DNA of 64,000 bases from CBDANW01 sp965197825 (lineage in GTDB: Bacteria > Acidobacteriota > Vicinamibacteria > Marinacidobacterales > DATDRI01): the NCBI GenBank assembly GCA_965197825.1, contig CBDANW010000002.1, forward strand, positions 1-64,000, given 5' to 3'. Of this stretch, positions 20,187-29,169 are shown piece by piece. Each line of letters starts with the position of its first letter. Position 1 is the first letter of the stretch. The position numbers and the translations under genes are program-made. Below the pieces are notes generated by a model that had not been told where the DNA came from, made no database searches, and saw only the letters and a program-made list of their open reading frames with translations.

Positions 20187-21080
20187 TTATGGAAGGGACT
20201 GCCGGCTGGCTGCATCTTGCTGCGCCGATACATGCTCGACCTGGGACATGACCCAGTCAGCGATCCGGCTGTCCGGGAGCACGGGTCGACCGTCCCAGAG
20301 GTAATCCAATCCAGTGAGTACGTTGGGTACCTGGTCGACGACGCGTCCCGGCCCGAGCAGGAGCGGCACAACGACGACCCGCCCCGACGCTGCACGGTTG
20401 GCCACCGAGTGTCTGAGCTCCGAGAGCGCCTGGTCTTTGACCGGTGTGGGCGCATCATCTCGCAAGAGGCGGACGTCGACCTCCTTAAACGGAACGAGAG
20501 ACCGGATTTGGACGCCAAGTTCCCGGATCACGTCCATCCACCGGTCTGCGTCTGCGACGCCGTTCGGCCCGTGTGCCACAATGACGAGGCTTTCCGTGGA
20601 TGGGTCACGACTGAGCGCACGCGCCCGGTCGGACAAGATGTCAGCGAGGATCGGATCTGCATCAAGCGCCGGCGTGACGCCGACAACGTCAGCAGGCCCG
20701 TGCAGCGGCGTGAGTTTCATCCGTTCGGAGCCCGGGTAATCGTCACGAAGGCGGCCAATGAAGCGGACCTGTTCGTAGTGCGAGCTGTAAGAAGATACCA
20801 GGAGCGGCACGACGACAATCCGCTGGACACCAGCCACGACCAGTTCGTCGTACGCCTCCTGCGGTGTGCGGTTCTTCGCACCCATCAGGTACGCCACTTT
20901 AGATGGTATGTGTTGTTGAATAATCGTCACCACGGCCTCGACGTTGGCGTTCCACGCCGCCGTCGAGCCATGAGCCACGACCAACACGCCGAGTTGCTCA
21001 TCAGCCGCCGCAGCGAGCGTCGAGCCGACGGGTGAGAGAAAGAGGGTCGAGCACAATAGAAGCCGAGCGATATGAGTCAT
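20187..21080 (-). CDS. Exported CbiX/sirohydrochlorin-chelatase-like protein
   Basis: 297 aa from ATG 21080, chosen because AGGAG lies six bases upstream and it begins a signal peptide (RLLLCSTLFLSPVG, then AAAADEQ). Two CbiX-like halves follow: VVAHGST (His37) and IVAHGPN (about 170), each with the metal-binding His. Cytoplasmic CbiX/SirB insert Co or Fe into sirohydrochlorin; a secreted two-domain form more likely handles metal or a tetrapyrrole in the periplasm, which is inference. Its neighbourhood also contains a metal-type TonB receptor at 24.6 kb. Confidence 0.8.
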   Translation of the reverse strand: MTHIARLLLCSTLFLSPVGSTLAAAADEQLGVLVVAHGSTAAWNANVEAVVTIIQQHIPSKVAYLMGAKNRTPQEAYDELVVAGVQRIVVVPLLVSSYSSHYEQVRFIGRLRDDYPGSERMKLTPLHGPADVVGVTPALDADPILADILSDRARALSRDPSTESLVIVAHGPNGVADADRWMDVIRELGVQIRSLVPFKEVDVRLLRDDAPTPVKDQALSELRHSVANRAASGRVVVVPLLLGPGRVVDQVPNVLTGLDYLWDGRPVLPDSRIADWVMSQVEHVSAQQDAASRQSLP

Positions 21081-21107
21081 GGCACTCCTATTAGTTGCGC
21101 GCCACAC

Positions 21108-21209
21108 CCTGTGCCTTCTACTTATTCATCCGCGCGCACCGAACTTGATTAGTCTCTAGTCTGCCGGCATCATGCCTGTATGATTTCATCGTTTGTTCGC
21201 GCTCTCATC
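21108..21209 (+). repeat. Half of the 178-bp repeat
   Basis: CCTGTGCCTTCTACTTATTC through TTTGTTCGCGCTCT. 21325-21345 also resembles another IS end (TTTTTCAGACACGACGGGC). Confidence 0.7.
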
Positions 21210-21449
21210 TCTGCCTTCAAGGCTCGTCCCGAGCTAGCTCTCGAGAGTGTCGCTCTTCGCACGTCTGGAGATTCAGGGTTTAGTCCGGCATCTGCTGGTA
21301 GCCGCTCCGGCTCCATTCGCTTTTTCAGACACGACGGGCTCTGGAATGACCCGGTATAGTGTGGGCGGCTCTCGGCCAGTGGTCTCGGTGCTTGGGCGAG
21401 GACCCCCATACCCACCCTTGCCCGTTTTTCCACGAAATCGAGGTGCGTA

Positions 21450-23237
21450 ATGGAGATTCGGAACCTCAACCAGCTTCTCTCGAACGCGGCGAAGAAGTAC
21501 GACAAGCCGGACGCCCTCCTGTACAAGAAAAAGGGGGAGTGGCGGCGGATCTCCTCGCGCGAGCTCATCGAAAAGGCAGGCAACTTGGCACTCGGGCTGA
21601 ACGGCCTGGGTATCGGCCGGGGCGACAAGGTCACTCTCCTCTCGGAGAACCGCCACGAGTGGTTCATTATCGATGCCTCCCTCCAGATCCTGGGCGCGGT
21701 CAACGTGCCGATCTACGCGACGCTCCCGCCTCCTCAGATCACCTATATCGTCTCGAACTCCGAGTCGAAGGTCGTTATCGCCTCGACCGCCGACCAGCAA
21801 AAGAAGATCGCCGCCATCCGTTCGGACCTCCCTTCGGTCGGACACTACATCACTATCGATCCGCCGACGGACGGCTACCAGGCGCTCACCCTTGACGAGG
21901 TGATGAAACAGGGCCAAGAGAGCCGGAGGGCAAAACCCGACCTCGTCGGCGAGCTATCGGATGCGGTCGACTCCGACGATCTCGCCAGCATCATCTATAC
22001 GTCGGGAACGACCGGAGATCCGAAGGGCGTCATGCTCACCCACCGCAACCTGCTCTCGAACGTTGCGGCCAGCCAGAAGGCGCTCCCGGTCGAGGACACG
22101 GACGTTGCGCTCTCGGTGCTTCCCTATAGCCATGTCTTCGAGCGCCTGGTGGCGCATTACCTGTACGCCAACGGGGGTGCCACCGTGGCGCTCGCGGATG
22201 GCCAGGAGAAACTCCTGGAGAACCTCGGTGAGATCCGCCCTACCATCATGACGATGGTGCCTCGGTTCTACGAGAAGGTCTACGCCGGTGTGATGGAGAA
22301 AGTCGCTGCGGGGAGCGCGCTGAAGCAGAAGACCTTTCACTGGGCGGTCGCGATCGGACGCGAGCACGGGAAGTACCGGCAACGCGGCGAGCCGGCCCCG
22401 GCGCTCCTGAACGTCAAATACGCGCTCGCCTCCAGGCTCGCTTTCGCAAAGCTGCACGCCCGCGTCGGCGGCCGGCTGCGGTTCTTCATCTCGGGCGCGG
22501 CCCCGCTCGCGAGAGAGATCGCAGAGTTCTTCTGGGCGGCGGGGCTGCAGATCCTGGAGGGCTATGGGCTGACGGAAACCTCGCCGGTCATCTCCGTCAA
22601 CCGTCCCGATGCCTTCAAGTTCGGGACGGTAGGACAGCCCGTCGAGGGAGTCGAGGTCAGGATCGCGAAGGATGGAGAGATCCTGGTCCGTGGGCCCAAC
22701 GTCATGAAGGGCTACTACAAGAACGAGGCAGCCACTCGAGAGGCCATTGACGAGGACGACTTCTTCCATACCGGTGACGTAGGGGTTCTCGACTCAGACG
22801 GGTTTCTTGCCATCACCGACCGCAAGAAGGACCTCATCGTTACCGCGGGAGGCAAGAACATCGCTCCCCAGCCCATCGAGGGCCGCGTCAAGACGAACGC
22901 TTACATTGCGGAGTTCGTCCTGGTGGGCAACAAGCGGAAGTTCCCGGCAGCGATCGTGGTGCCTGATTTCGAGAAGCTCGATGCCTGGTGCAAGGAGCAA
23001 TCCATCGACGCCTCCGACCGGAACTCGATGACCGGTCATCCCGATGTGATCGCTTTCATGGAGAGCCAAGTACAGTCGATGACCTCGCACCTCGCGCAGT
23101 TCGAGAAGATCAAGAAGATCACCCTGATAGCAACGGAATTCACTCTGGAGGGCGGGGAGCTGACACCGACGCTCAAGGTGAAACGAAAGGTTATCGAGGC
23201 CCGTTACAAGGACGTCATCGATCGGATGTACGAGTGA
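21450..23237 (+). CDS. Long-chain acyl-CoA synthetase (AMP-forming)
   Basis: 595 aa, normal for the FadD15/FAA1-like group. It activates fatty acids with ATP and CoA. Motifs: P-loop YTSGTTGDPKG near 182-192, GYGLTETSP near 371-379, and the A8 hinge TDRKKDLIVTAGGKNI in the C-terminal third. Start ATG has GAGGT seven bases upstream. The stop TGA is two bases before the ATG of a gatB remnant, so the two formed an operon. Intact and with GC and codon use typical of a core gene; it marks chromosomal rather than island DNA. Confidence 0.95.
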   Translation: MEIRNLNQLLSNAAKKYDKPDALLYKKKGEWRRISSRELIEKAGNLALGLNGLGIGRGDKVTLLSENRHEWFIIDASLQILGAVNVPIYATLPPPQITYIVSNSESKVVIASTADQQKKIAAIRSDLPSVGHYITIDPPTDGYQALTLDEVMKQGQESRRAKPDLVGELSDAVDSDDLASIIYTSGTTGDPKGVMLTHRNLLSNVAASQKALPVEDTDVALSVLPYSHVFERLVAHYLYANGGATVALADGQEKLLENLGEIRPTIMTMVPRFYEKVYAGVMEKVAAGSALKQKTFHWAVAIGREHGKYRQRGEPAPALLNVKYALASRLAFAKLHARVGGRLRFFISGAAPLAREIAEFFWAAGLQILEGYGLTETSPVISVNRPDAFKFGTVGQPVEGVEVRIAKDGEILVRGPNVMKGYYKNEAATREAIDEDDFFHTGDVGVLDSDGFLAITDRKKDLIVTAGGKNIAPQPIEGRVKTNAYIAEFVLVGNKRKFPAAIVVPDFEKLDAWCKEQSIDASDRNSMTGHPDVIAFMESQVQSMTSHLAQFEKIKKITLIATEFTLEGGELTPTLKVKRKVIEARYKDVIDRMYE

Positions 23238-23239
23238 CG

Positions 23240-23332
23240 ATGTCCGGCTACGAGACCGTCATCGGCCTCGAGCTCCACGCTCAGGACAGAGACCAAGCTT
23301 TTCTGCAGGTGCCGCACGCGCTTCAGTGACCC
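23240..23332 (+). pseudogene. gatB: gatB 5' remnant (Asp/Glu-tRNA amidotransferase subunit B)
   Basis: ATG 23240 starts MSGYETVIGLELHAQ, the near-invariant GatB N-terminus. A small deletion then shifts the frame; the next frame reads TETKLFCRCRTRFSDP, the following GatB block including the zinc-site Cys. The gene ends at 23332, where a 178-bp element begins. GatB is essential where the GatCAB route is used, so an intact copy must lie elsewhere or the rearrangement split it. Confidence 0.85.
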
Positions 23333-23512
23333 CGTCCTGTGCCAAAACTCAGCCCTTTTGAAATAGCCCATAAATCAGCAACTTAGAGTCTGTGTTTGCG
23401 GCCGTGCCCAGGGCCGAGCGCGAACAAACGACGAAATCATGCAGGCATAGTCCCGGCAGATCGGAGACCGATCAGGTTCGGGGCGGCGCGGATGAATAAA
23501 TAGAAGGCACAC
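23333..23512 (+). repeat. 178-bp MITE-like element (180 bp)
   Basis: CGTCCTGTGCCAAAACTCAG to AATAAATAGAAGGCACAC. gatB stops at its left edge and an SRAP gene fragment begins at its right edge. Confidence 0.85.
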
Positions 23513-23720
23513 GTCATTCGGCGCCGCCTTCCGTCATCGACAGCCCGTCGTCATTGCTCCAGACCGGTTCGACGACTGGCTCGACCCAACATCGCCGGTG
23601 CCGAGACTACTCGACTTGGTGCGTGAACCCTATGGCGGCCCTTACGAGGAGTGTGCCGTTAGCACCAGAGTAAACAGCGTTCGGAATGACGACCCGGACA
23701 CTATTGCTCCCAGGTCGGAG
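23513..23720 (+). pseudogene. SRAP (YedK/HMCES-like) C-terminal remnant
   Basis: Frame reads RHRQPVVIAPDRFDDWLDPT, then LLDLVREPYGG and STRVNSVRNDDPD. These are the C-terminal blocks of SOS-response-associated peptidases, which crosslink to abasic sites. N-terminus and catalytic Cys2 are missing. A separate N-terminal SRAP scrap (MCGRFTQKLTW) lies at 56517. Confidence 0.7.
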
Positions 23721-23794
23721 ATCGGACTCTTTGTACGCGTGGGCGGAAACCCTCCGTGTGGTCAAATGGAACCCGTCACGTGCTGCTCGTGATA

Positions 23795-23980
23795 TTTCCC
23801 TGTTCTTCCGGAGCAATTTCCCTGTTCGCCTATTTCAAATTCCCTGTTCGGTCATCTTAAATTCCCTGTTATTTCGGAACAGGGAATTGCCAGCTAACCA
23901 TTTGAAATATAGAGGGTTACTACGTCAAGAAACGGCCGGATCGGCACAAAAATGGCCAGAATTCCCTGTTTTTCCCTGTT
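23795..23980 (+). repeat. Iteron-like array of TTCCCTGTT
   Basis: WTTCCCTGTT begins at 23795, 23817, 23839 and 23861, an exact 22-bp period. One inverted copy lies at 23878-23887 and a tandem pair at 23961 and 23971. A weaker relative is at 52340-52375. Such arrays serve as binding sites at some IS ends and replication origins. Confidence 0.8.
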
Positions 23981-24034
23981 ATTCATGGTTACCAGCCGAG
24001 ACCGGATAGCTCCAACCTGCACCATCCGCCACCC

Positions 24035-24159
24035 CGTCCTGTGCCAAAACTCGGCCCAGCCGGCATCGACGAAAGAACTGCGCCTCTGGAAATCAGGCTG
24101 AAACTCTAGCACGCGAACAGGTTACGTGGCGGCCGCCAACACTTGACTGCGGAAGCACC
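24035..24159 (-). repeat. 125-bp MITE-like element, inverted copy
   Basis: Inverse of 19567-19691 with few differences. Confidence 0.85.
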
Positions 24160-24279
24160 CTGATGGGTCCGCAGGCGCGCGTGACCAACATTCCTTCATG
24201 TCGGGAGCGTACACGCTCGCCCCTTCCCCTTGTGATTCGCCCAGATACTATGGTAGTCTGGACTGCAAGGGGACTAGTG

Positions 24280-24561
24280 ATGTCTAAAAGGATGCGTCAG
24301 CCTATCTACGGCTGGCTGGTCCTCCTTGTTGCGCTGGGGACCGCGATCGTTCTGACGGCTGGTCTCCTCCCAGGACCGTGGCACAGTGACGGTCAAGGAT
24401 GTACACCCTGCAAGGTAGCCAGTCAGCCGACACTTTTGACTGCAGCGCCGGTCACGGCAGAACCGCCGACGCAGCGCGCCAGCTCGGCACCTCAGGCGTC
24501 TGAGTATCGAGAGCTATCGCCAGCCATCTCTCTGAGCGCGCCCCGAGCTCCACCCGCCTAA
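24280..24561 (+). CDS. Small membrane-anchored protein with a CxxC motif
   Basis: 93 aa. ATG 24280 begins a short basic stretch followed by one hydrophobic segment (WLVLLVALGTAIVLTAGLL), then GQGCTPCKVA and a Pro/Ala-rich tail. It lies 61 bp before the TonB receptor on the same strand, so the two are probably co-transcribed. Small CxxC proteins often sit beside copper or zinc receptors, which suggests a metal-handling role; this is inference. Confidence 0.6.
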   Translation: MSKRMRQPIYGWLVLLVALGTAIVLTAGLLPGPWHSDGQGCTPCKVASQPTLLTAAPVTAEPPTQRASSAPQASEYRELSPAISLSAPRAPPA

Positions 24562-24622
24562 CTCCCCACCCAGCCTGTTATCGCTTTTTCTCAGTCGTCG
24601 TCTATCTAGGGAGGAGATTGCC

Positions 24623-26992
24623 ATGAGGTCGTTCGGTAGGAGTTTGTTTGTTTTCCATATGGTCGTAGTCGGACTCATAATCGGGAACGTGAGTTCAGCT
24701 CAGGAGACGGGGGCCATCTCCGGCACGGTGGTGCTCGGAGCCATCGGCGAGCCCGTTCACGGAACACTTGTATTGATCGTCGAATTGAGACGCTCGACCA
24801 CCGTCAATCACGAAGGTCGCTTCGAGTTCGAGGGGGTACCGGTCGGAGACTACGAGATTCTGGCTCAGCGAGACCACCTGACCGCCGAGAGGCAGCGGGT
24901 ATCGGTGGCAGCCGGGACAACGGCGGAAGTGGATTTTTCTCTGGAGCTATCACCTATCCACGAATCGATGACCGTAACCGCCGAGCCAGCCGGCGAGGTG
25001 GTGACCATCGAGGCTTTCAACACCGTCACTTCGCTAGATTGGGTGGAACTCACGAAGAACCCCTCTATTTCGGTGGGAGCGATGTTAGAAAAAGATCCAG
25101 GGGTCGCGAAGCGGAGCTTCGGGCCGGGGTCGGAGCGACCGATCATCCGCGGCTTCGACGGAGACCGGGTATTAGTAATGCAGGATGGTATCCGAACCGG
25201 CGATCTCTCTAGCCAGTCCGCGGATCACGGGGTGACACTCGATCCCAGCGGTTTGAGGCGTCTGGAGTTGGTGAAAGGGCCTGCGACCCTCCTATACGGA
25301 AGTAACGCCATCGGTGGTGTGGTCAATGCTGTCACACTGCACGAGGCCCTCATCCGTACGCAGTTGGAGGGATTCTTGGGGCAGGTCTCGGTTGACGGAG
25401 GGACCACCGACAACCAAGCAGGTGCCAACGGTCAGTTTCAGTTCGGCCAGGGCAATTGGGCCGTCTGGGGCGGTGCGAGTGGTCGGCGCACGGATGACTA
25501 CGACACACCAGAGGGATCCGTCGCGAACTCGGCTTCTCGACTCTCGAATGGCCGAGCCGGGGTCGGTTACTTCACGGAAAGAGCCTATTTCAGCGCTGGG
25601 TATCAGCACGAGAATGGCCGCTTCGGCATCCCCTTTGCGGGTGAGTTTCATGCTCATGGCCACGAGGAGGCAGAGGGGGAAGAACACCATGAGGGGGAAG
25701 AAGACCATCACGAGGAAGAAGAGCTCTTCGTCGATGTGGATACCGTACGCCAGTCGGCACGACTCGATGCCGGCCTCAGAAACCTAGACAACCGTTTCTT
25801 CGACGCTTTTCGCGTGGTCATGAACTACACCGACTATACCCACGACGAGGTCGAGACGAGTGCGGGCGTCGACACCGTAGCCACGACATTCGACAACAAC
25901 GTGTTCGTGGTCCGAGCCGCGGTGGAGCAGCGTCGCACGGAAGAGCTCAACGGGAAATTCGGTGTGGGGGCAACGTTTCGGGACTACAACTCGGTCGGTG
26001 AGGAAGCCCTGGCTCCCGCGACCACTCATGGCGCCTTCGCGGCGTTTGCCTATGAAGAACTGCGACTGTCCGGTGCGGCTCGCCTCCAGTTTGGCGGCCG
26101 CCTGGAATACAACGACTACCAACCCGAAGAGCGCGGAGGACTCGGTCACGCGAACGAAGGGGAAGAGCATGAAGGCGAGGAAGACGACGAGAACGAGCAC
26201 ACCGACCTCGAGCCTCCCGAAGCCCGGCCGCGCTCGTTCACGGGTGTTTCCGGCTCGATTGGGCTTCATGTAGATGTGGCCACCAACACCGCGCTGGTGG
26301 CCAACCTCACGCGCTCGTACCGCGCGCCAGCGCTCGAAGAACTCTACAATTTCGGGCCTCACGTTGGCACTCTGGCTTTCGAGGTGGGCAATGCCGACTT
26401 GGAACGAGAGGCGAGCATCGGAGTAGATCTTAGCTTGAGGAACCAGTCACGCCTACTCCAAGGGGAGTTCAACGTCTACTACTACAACATCGACAACTTT
26501 GTCTTTCCGGCGTATACGGACGAGATCGTCGATGGTCTTCTACTGGCTCCCTTTCTACAAGGCGACAGCCGATTCGTGGGTTTCGATGCGAAAGGTGTAT
26601 TCAGCGTCCACCGCAATCTGTTTCTGGATGTGGGTGCGGGCTATGTCAATGCTGAGCTCACCGACACGAACGAGCCCTTGCCTCGAATCCCGCCGTTCCA
26701 TGGACGCATAGGTTTCAGCGTGGTCTACGAGGGACTCAACATAGAGCCGGAGGTGGTCTTGGCTTCGAAGCAGGATCAGATCTTTCGAGACGAAACACTT
26801 ACCGAGGGTTACACGGTTGTGAACGTGGTCGGTTCCTATACGCTGGCCCGGGGTCACAGCGCTCACATTTTCGCGGTCCGGGGCTACAACCTCACAAACG
26901 AGCTTTATCGGAACCACACTTCGTTCATCAAGGATCTGGCTCCCGAGATCGGAAGGGGAGTCAAGGTGAGTTACTCGTTTCGATTCTTTTAG
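24623..26992 (+). CDS. TonB-dependent outer-membrane receptor with His/Glu-rich loops
   Basis: 789 aa. Signal peptide (residues 1-25), a carboxypeptidase-regulatory-like domain (GAISGTVVLGAIGEPVHG to about 115), a plug (PIIRGFDGDRVLVMQDG, LELVKGPATLLYGSNAIGG) and a barrel ending in Phe. Two loops are runs of His, Glu and Asp, near residues 343-370 and 509-530; such loops bind zinc in ZnuD-like receptors, so Zn or another divalent metal is the likely cargo. GGGAGGAG precedes the ATG. Intact. Confidence 0.9.
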   Translation: MRSFGRSLFVFHMVVVGLIIGNVSSAQETGAISGTVVLGAIGEPVHGTLVLIVELRRSTTVNHEGRFEFEGVPVGDYEILAQRDHLTAERQRVSVAAGTTAEVDFSLELSPIHESMTVTAEPAGEVVTIEAFNTVTSLDWVELTKNPSISVGAMLEKDPGVAKRSFGPGSERPIIRGFDGDRVLVMQDGIRTGDLSSQSADHGVTLDPSGLRRLELVKGPATLLYGSNAIGGVVNAVTLHEALIRTQLEGFLGQVSVDGGTTDNQAGANGQFQFGQGNWAVWGGASGRRTDDYDTPEGSVANSASRLSNGRAGVGYFTERAYFSAGYQHENGRFGIPFAGEFHAHGHEEAEGEEHHEGEEDHHEEEELFVDVDTVRQSARLDAGLRNLDNRFFDAFRVVMNYTDYTHDEVETSAGVDTVATTFDNNVFVVRAAVEQRRTEELNGKFGVGATFRDYNSVGEEALAPATTHGAFAAFAYEELRLSGAARLQFGGRLEYNDYQPEERGGLGHANEGEEHEGEEDDENEHTDLEPPEARPRSFTGVSGSIGLHVDVATNTALVANLTRSYRAPALEELYNFGPHVGTLAFEVGNADLEREASIGVDLSLRNQSRLLQGEFNVYYYNIDNFVFPAYTDEIVDGLLLAPFLQGDSRFVGFDAKGVFSVHRNLFLDVGAGYVNAELTDTNEPLPRIPPFHGRIGFSVVYEGLNIEPEVVLASKQDQIFRDETLTEGYTVVNVVGSYTLARGHSAHIFAVRGYNLTNELYRNHTSFIKDLAPEIGRGVKVSYSFRFF

Positions 26993-27086
26993 ACGAACAC
27001 CGTGAGACGGGTGGGGAGGGGGATTCGCCACAAGGCCTTGGGATGCAAAAGAGAAGATCGCGTACCCGTCGTATCCAAAAAAACAA

Positions 27087-27329
27087 GGTGCTTCCGCCAT
27101 CAAGTGTTGCTACGCCGTGTTTGAATGCTAGTGTCGGCTGGCCTGCCTGTGTCGGCGAACGCCACCAATAAGGATGTCGGCGTGCATACGAAGGTGTCTC
27201 TGAACGTCAGGCACCGTGTGGTCAGCCCACCCGCATCGCCGAAAGAACTGCGTCTCTCGAAATCAGGCTCAAACTCTAGTACACGAGCGGGTTACGCGGC
27301 AGCCACCAACACTTCATGGCGGAAACACC
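27087..27329 (+). repeat. 243-bp MITE-like element
   Basis: Inverted ends GGTGCTTCCGCCATCAAGTG and GGTGTTTCCGCCATGAAGTG. Longer relative of the 125-bp family (shared CTCTAGTACACGAGCGGG-like segment). Non-coding. Confidence 0.8.
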
Positions 27330-27402
27330 CTTCCGCCCGGAATTCAAGCGGAGCGTAAGTCCTTGATTTCGTGGGCGGAGCAGTTTTGACGATGCACAGG
27401 AT

Positions 27403-27961
27403 GTTGTTCACTTGAAGCCAGTGGACCGGCGGGAAGCCAGGCGACGCGAATGGTCTCGTCAGGCCGACGGCGAGGATAGCCTCAGCGCCGCGCTCCAGAA
27501 CATCAGCAATCCGCCGAACCACCTCATCGTCTGGGGTCGTGTGATCGGGGCCGTAAAGCCGAATATCCGTGACACTGACATCAAGATCGAACTCCCCATC
27601 GGCCACTTGAATGCGAACCGAGCCGTCGGGCTGCCTGATATACAGGGTTGGTGGTGTGATGACGGCAAGACAGCCCAAGGAGGCGATCCCCTCATCTACG
27701 TCCACACCGCACGATCGCGGCCCTCGCATTTTCAGCTCGTGGCCGAAGATCTCTTGCAAGTATGGCCGTGACGACCTCCGCAGCCTCTGCCAGAACGCCT
27801 GAGCGGTCTCGACATTCATCGCAGTTGCGGTTTCTGGATCGAATACCTGATCTTCGATCTCCGGCGGGGTCGCGTTCGGAGTCACATCTCCCAAATCTAC
27901 GATCACTCCCATGTCGAAGGCGCCGCCGTTTCGAGCCAAGAGTGCCGTTCGAAGGCGCTGA
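27403..27961 (-). pseudogene. Conserved-looking hypothetical protein cut at both ends
   Basis: 186 open codons on the minus strand with balanced composition (GVIVDLGDVTPNATPPEIED, RPDGS-like strands, TPDDEVVRRIADVLERG, VGLTRPFASPGFPPVHWLQV). The 5' end is cut by the 178-bp element at 27965 and the 3' end by the repeat at 27335-27402. Not recognised. Confidence 0.6.
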
Positions 27962-27964
27962 CCC

Positions 27965-28141
27965 CGTCCTGTGCCAAAACTCGGCCCTTTTGAAATAGAT
28001 CATAAATCAGTAGCTTAGTGTCTGTGTTTGCGGCTGTGCCAAGGGCCGAGCGCGAACCAACGACGAAATCATGCAGGCATGGTCCCGGTAGACCGGAGAC
28101 CGATCAAGTTGGGGCGCGCTGATGAATAAATAGAAGGCACA
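27965..28141 (+). repeat. 178-bp MITE-like element
   Basis: Same ends as the others; separates the previous gene scrap from a type IIG restriction-modification scrap. Confidence 0.85.
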
Positions 28142-28387
28142 GGCTCTTCGCCGACTTCTCCGCGCTATGGCTGTTGATCCATGCCAGCCGGTTCGGCGCC
28201 ATGGATGCATCCCCGTCCGATTGCCCGCTCGAGCGCTGGCGCGAGCGCTGGCGCATCGATGGCTCCGCCGCAAAGGATAAGCTCCGGCTCGGCGTCGAAG
28301 CTGCCCTTCGCGAACTCGGCGCGGGGTTTCTGGAGAACCCGGCGAACGGCGATCTGCACGACGCGCTCCGGACCGGCAAGCTGACCC
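28142..28387 (+). pseudogene. Eco57I-like (type IIG) restriction-modification enzyme, internal fragment
   Basis: 82 open codons reading LFADFSALWLLIHASRFG, LERWRERWR and RLGVEAALRELGAGFLENPA, the helical N-terminal region of Eco57I-like / PglX-like enzymes that precedes the methyltransferase domain. Exactly enclosed by two 178-bp elements, so it is a pure fragment. Confidence 0.7.
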
Positions 28388-28566
28388 CGTCCTGTGCCAA
28401 AACTCAGCCCTTTTGAAATAGCCCATAAATCAGCAACTTAGAGTCTGTGTTTGCGGCCGTGCCCAGGGCCGAGCGCGAACAAACGACGAAATCATGCAGG
28501 CATAGTCCCGGCAGATCGGAGACCGATCAGGTTCGGGTCGGCGCGGATGAATAAATAGAAGGCACA
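28388..28566 (+). repeat. 178-bp MITE-like element
   Basis: Direct repeat of 27965-28141, 246 bp downstream. The two enclose a restriction-modification fragment. Confidence 0.85.
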
Positions 28567-29120
28567 AGCAACCGGATTCGAGCCGGACACCGGTCTCGCC
28601 GGCACCGATCGTATCGTTTGTGGTGAGAAATCACAAGACTGTCGCCATAAACGGCGTAAACATCACACTTCAGCCACGTACTTAGCCTGTAGAATATTCT
28701 AGCCTGGTGAGTTGTGTGCGTAGAGGGCACGCGTAGGCTCGTGTGGTCGTGCGCTGGAGAACAAGTTGCGAAATATTCAAGCGGGTGTCTTGACATGGAT
28801 GCAGAAATGATGACTGGCTATAATCGACCGCAAGACCGTCTGAACTCACGCCGCTCGCCTGAACCACTCGCTGCCGGCCGGAGCCGCCCCCGCGGAAAGG
28901 TGCAAACTGCTGACCCGCTGCGCGTTCGAGTATTTTGACCAGACGGATTCCCGCCATCACGGTGCCGGCGGGAATCCCGTGTGGCAAACAACCGGCTGCC
29001 GCGTGGCCGGCAAGGAGGAGCAAGGTGCGAATGCTGGGGTTGACACCGGACCCCGCGATCGCGCCGTCGCAACTACGCCTCGTCGAATGGCCGTCAGCCA
29101 GCACCTTGGAGTAGACACAA
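28567..29120. other. Spacer with one 44-bp repeat
   Basis: 28902-28945 is a single 44-bp unit of the type at 35-122. The rest has only short low-scoring frames on both strands and no gene I can support. Confidence 0.4.
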
Positions 29121-29169
29121 TGAGTCGCCACGTTGTGTGCATCGCCCTCGTGGTCGCCACCCTCACGGG
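29121..29169 (+). pseudogene. Signal-peptide stump of an exported protein
   Basis: ATG 29121 encodes MSRHVVCIALVVATLTG, a clean signal-peptide start, cut after 16 codons by IS256-A copy 4. The rest of the gene is not next to the other end of the IS, which fits the recombinant nature of that copy. Confidence 0.45.

Noticed and set aside
20217..21035. 272-codon plus-strand frame opposite the CbiX gene
   Set aside because: Shadow frame; the minus strand has signal peptide, ribosome site and two AHG motifs.
23795..23980. CRISPR array
   Set aside because: The 9-bp repeats with 13-bp gaps are far too short for CRISPR repeats and spacers, and no cas gene is present.
24240..24262. Metal-regulator operator at CCAGATAC...GTCTGG upstream of the CxxC gene
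   Set aside because: Only five base pairs of symmetry and no match to a known Zur, CueR or MerR box.
27403..27961. Dual-OB (DuOB) defence protein
   Set aside because: First impression only; on inspection the sequence lacks the features I know for that domain, so it is left unassigned.
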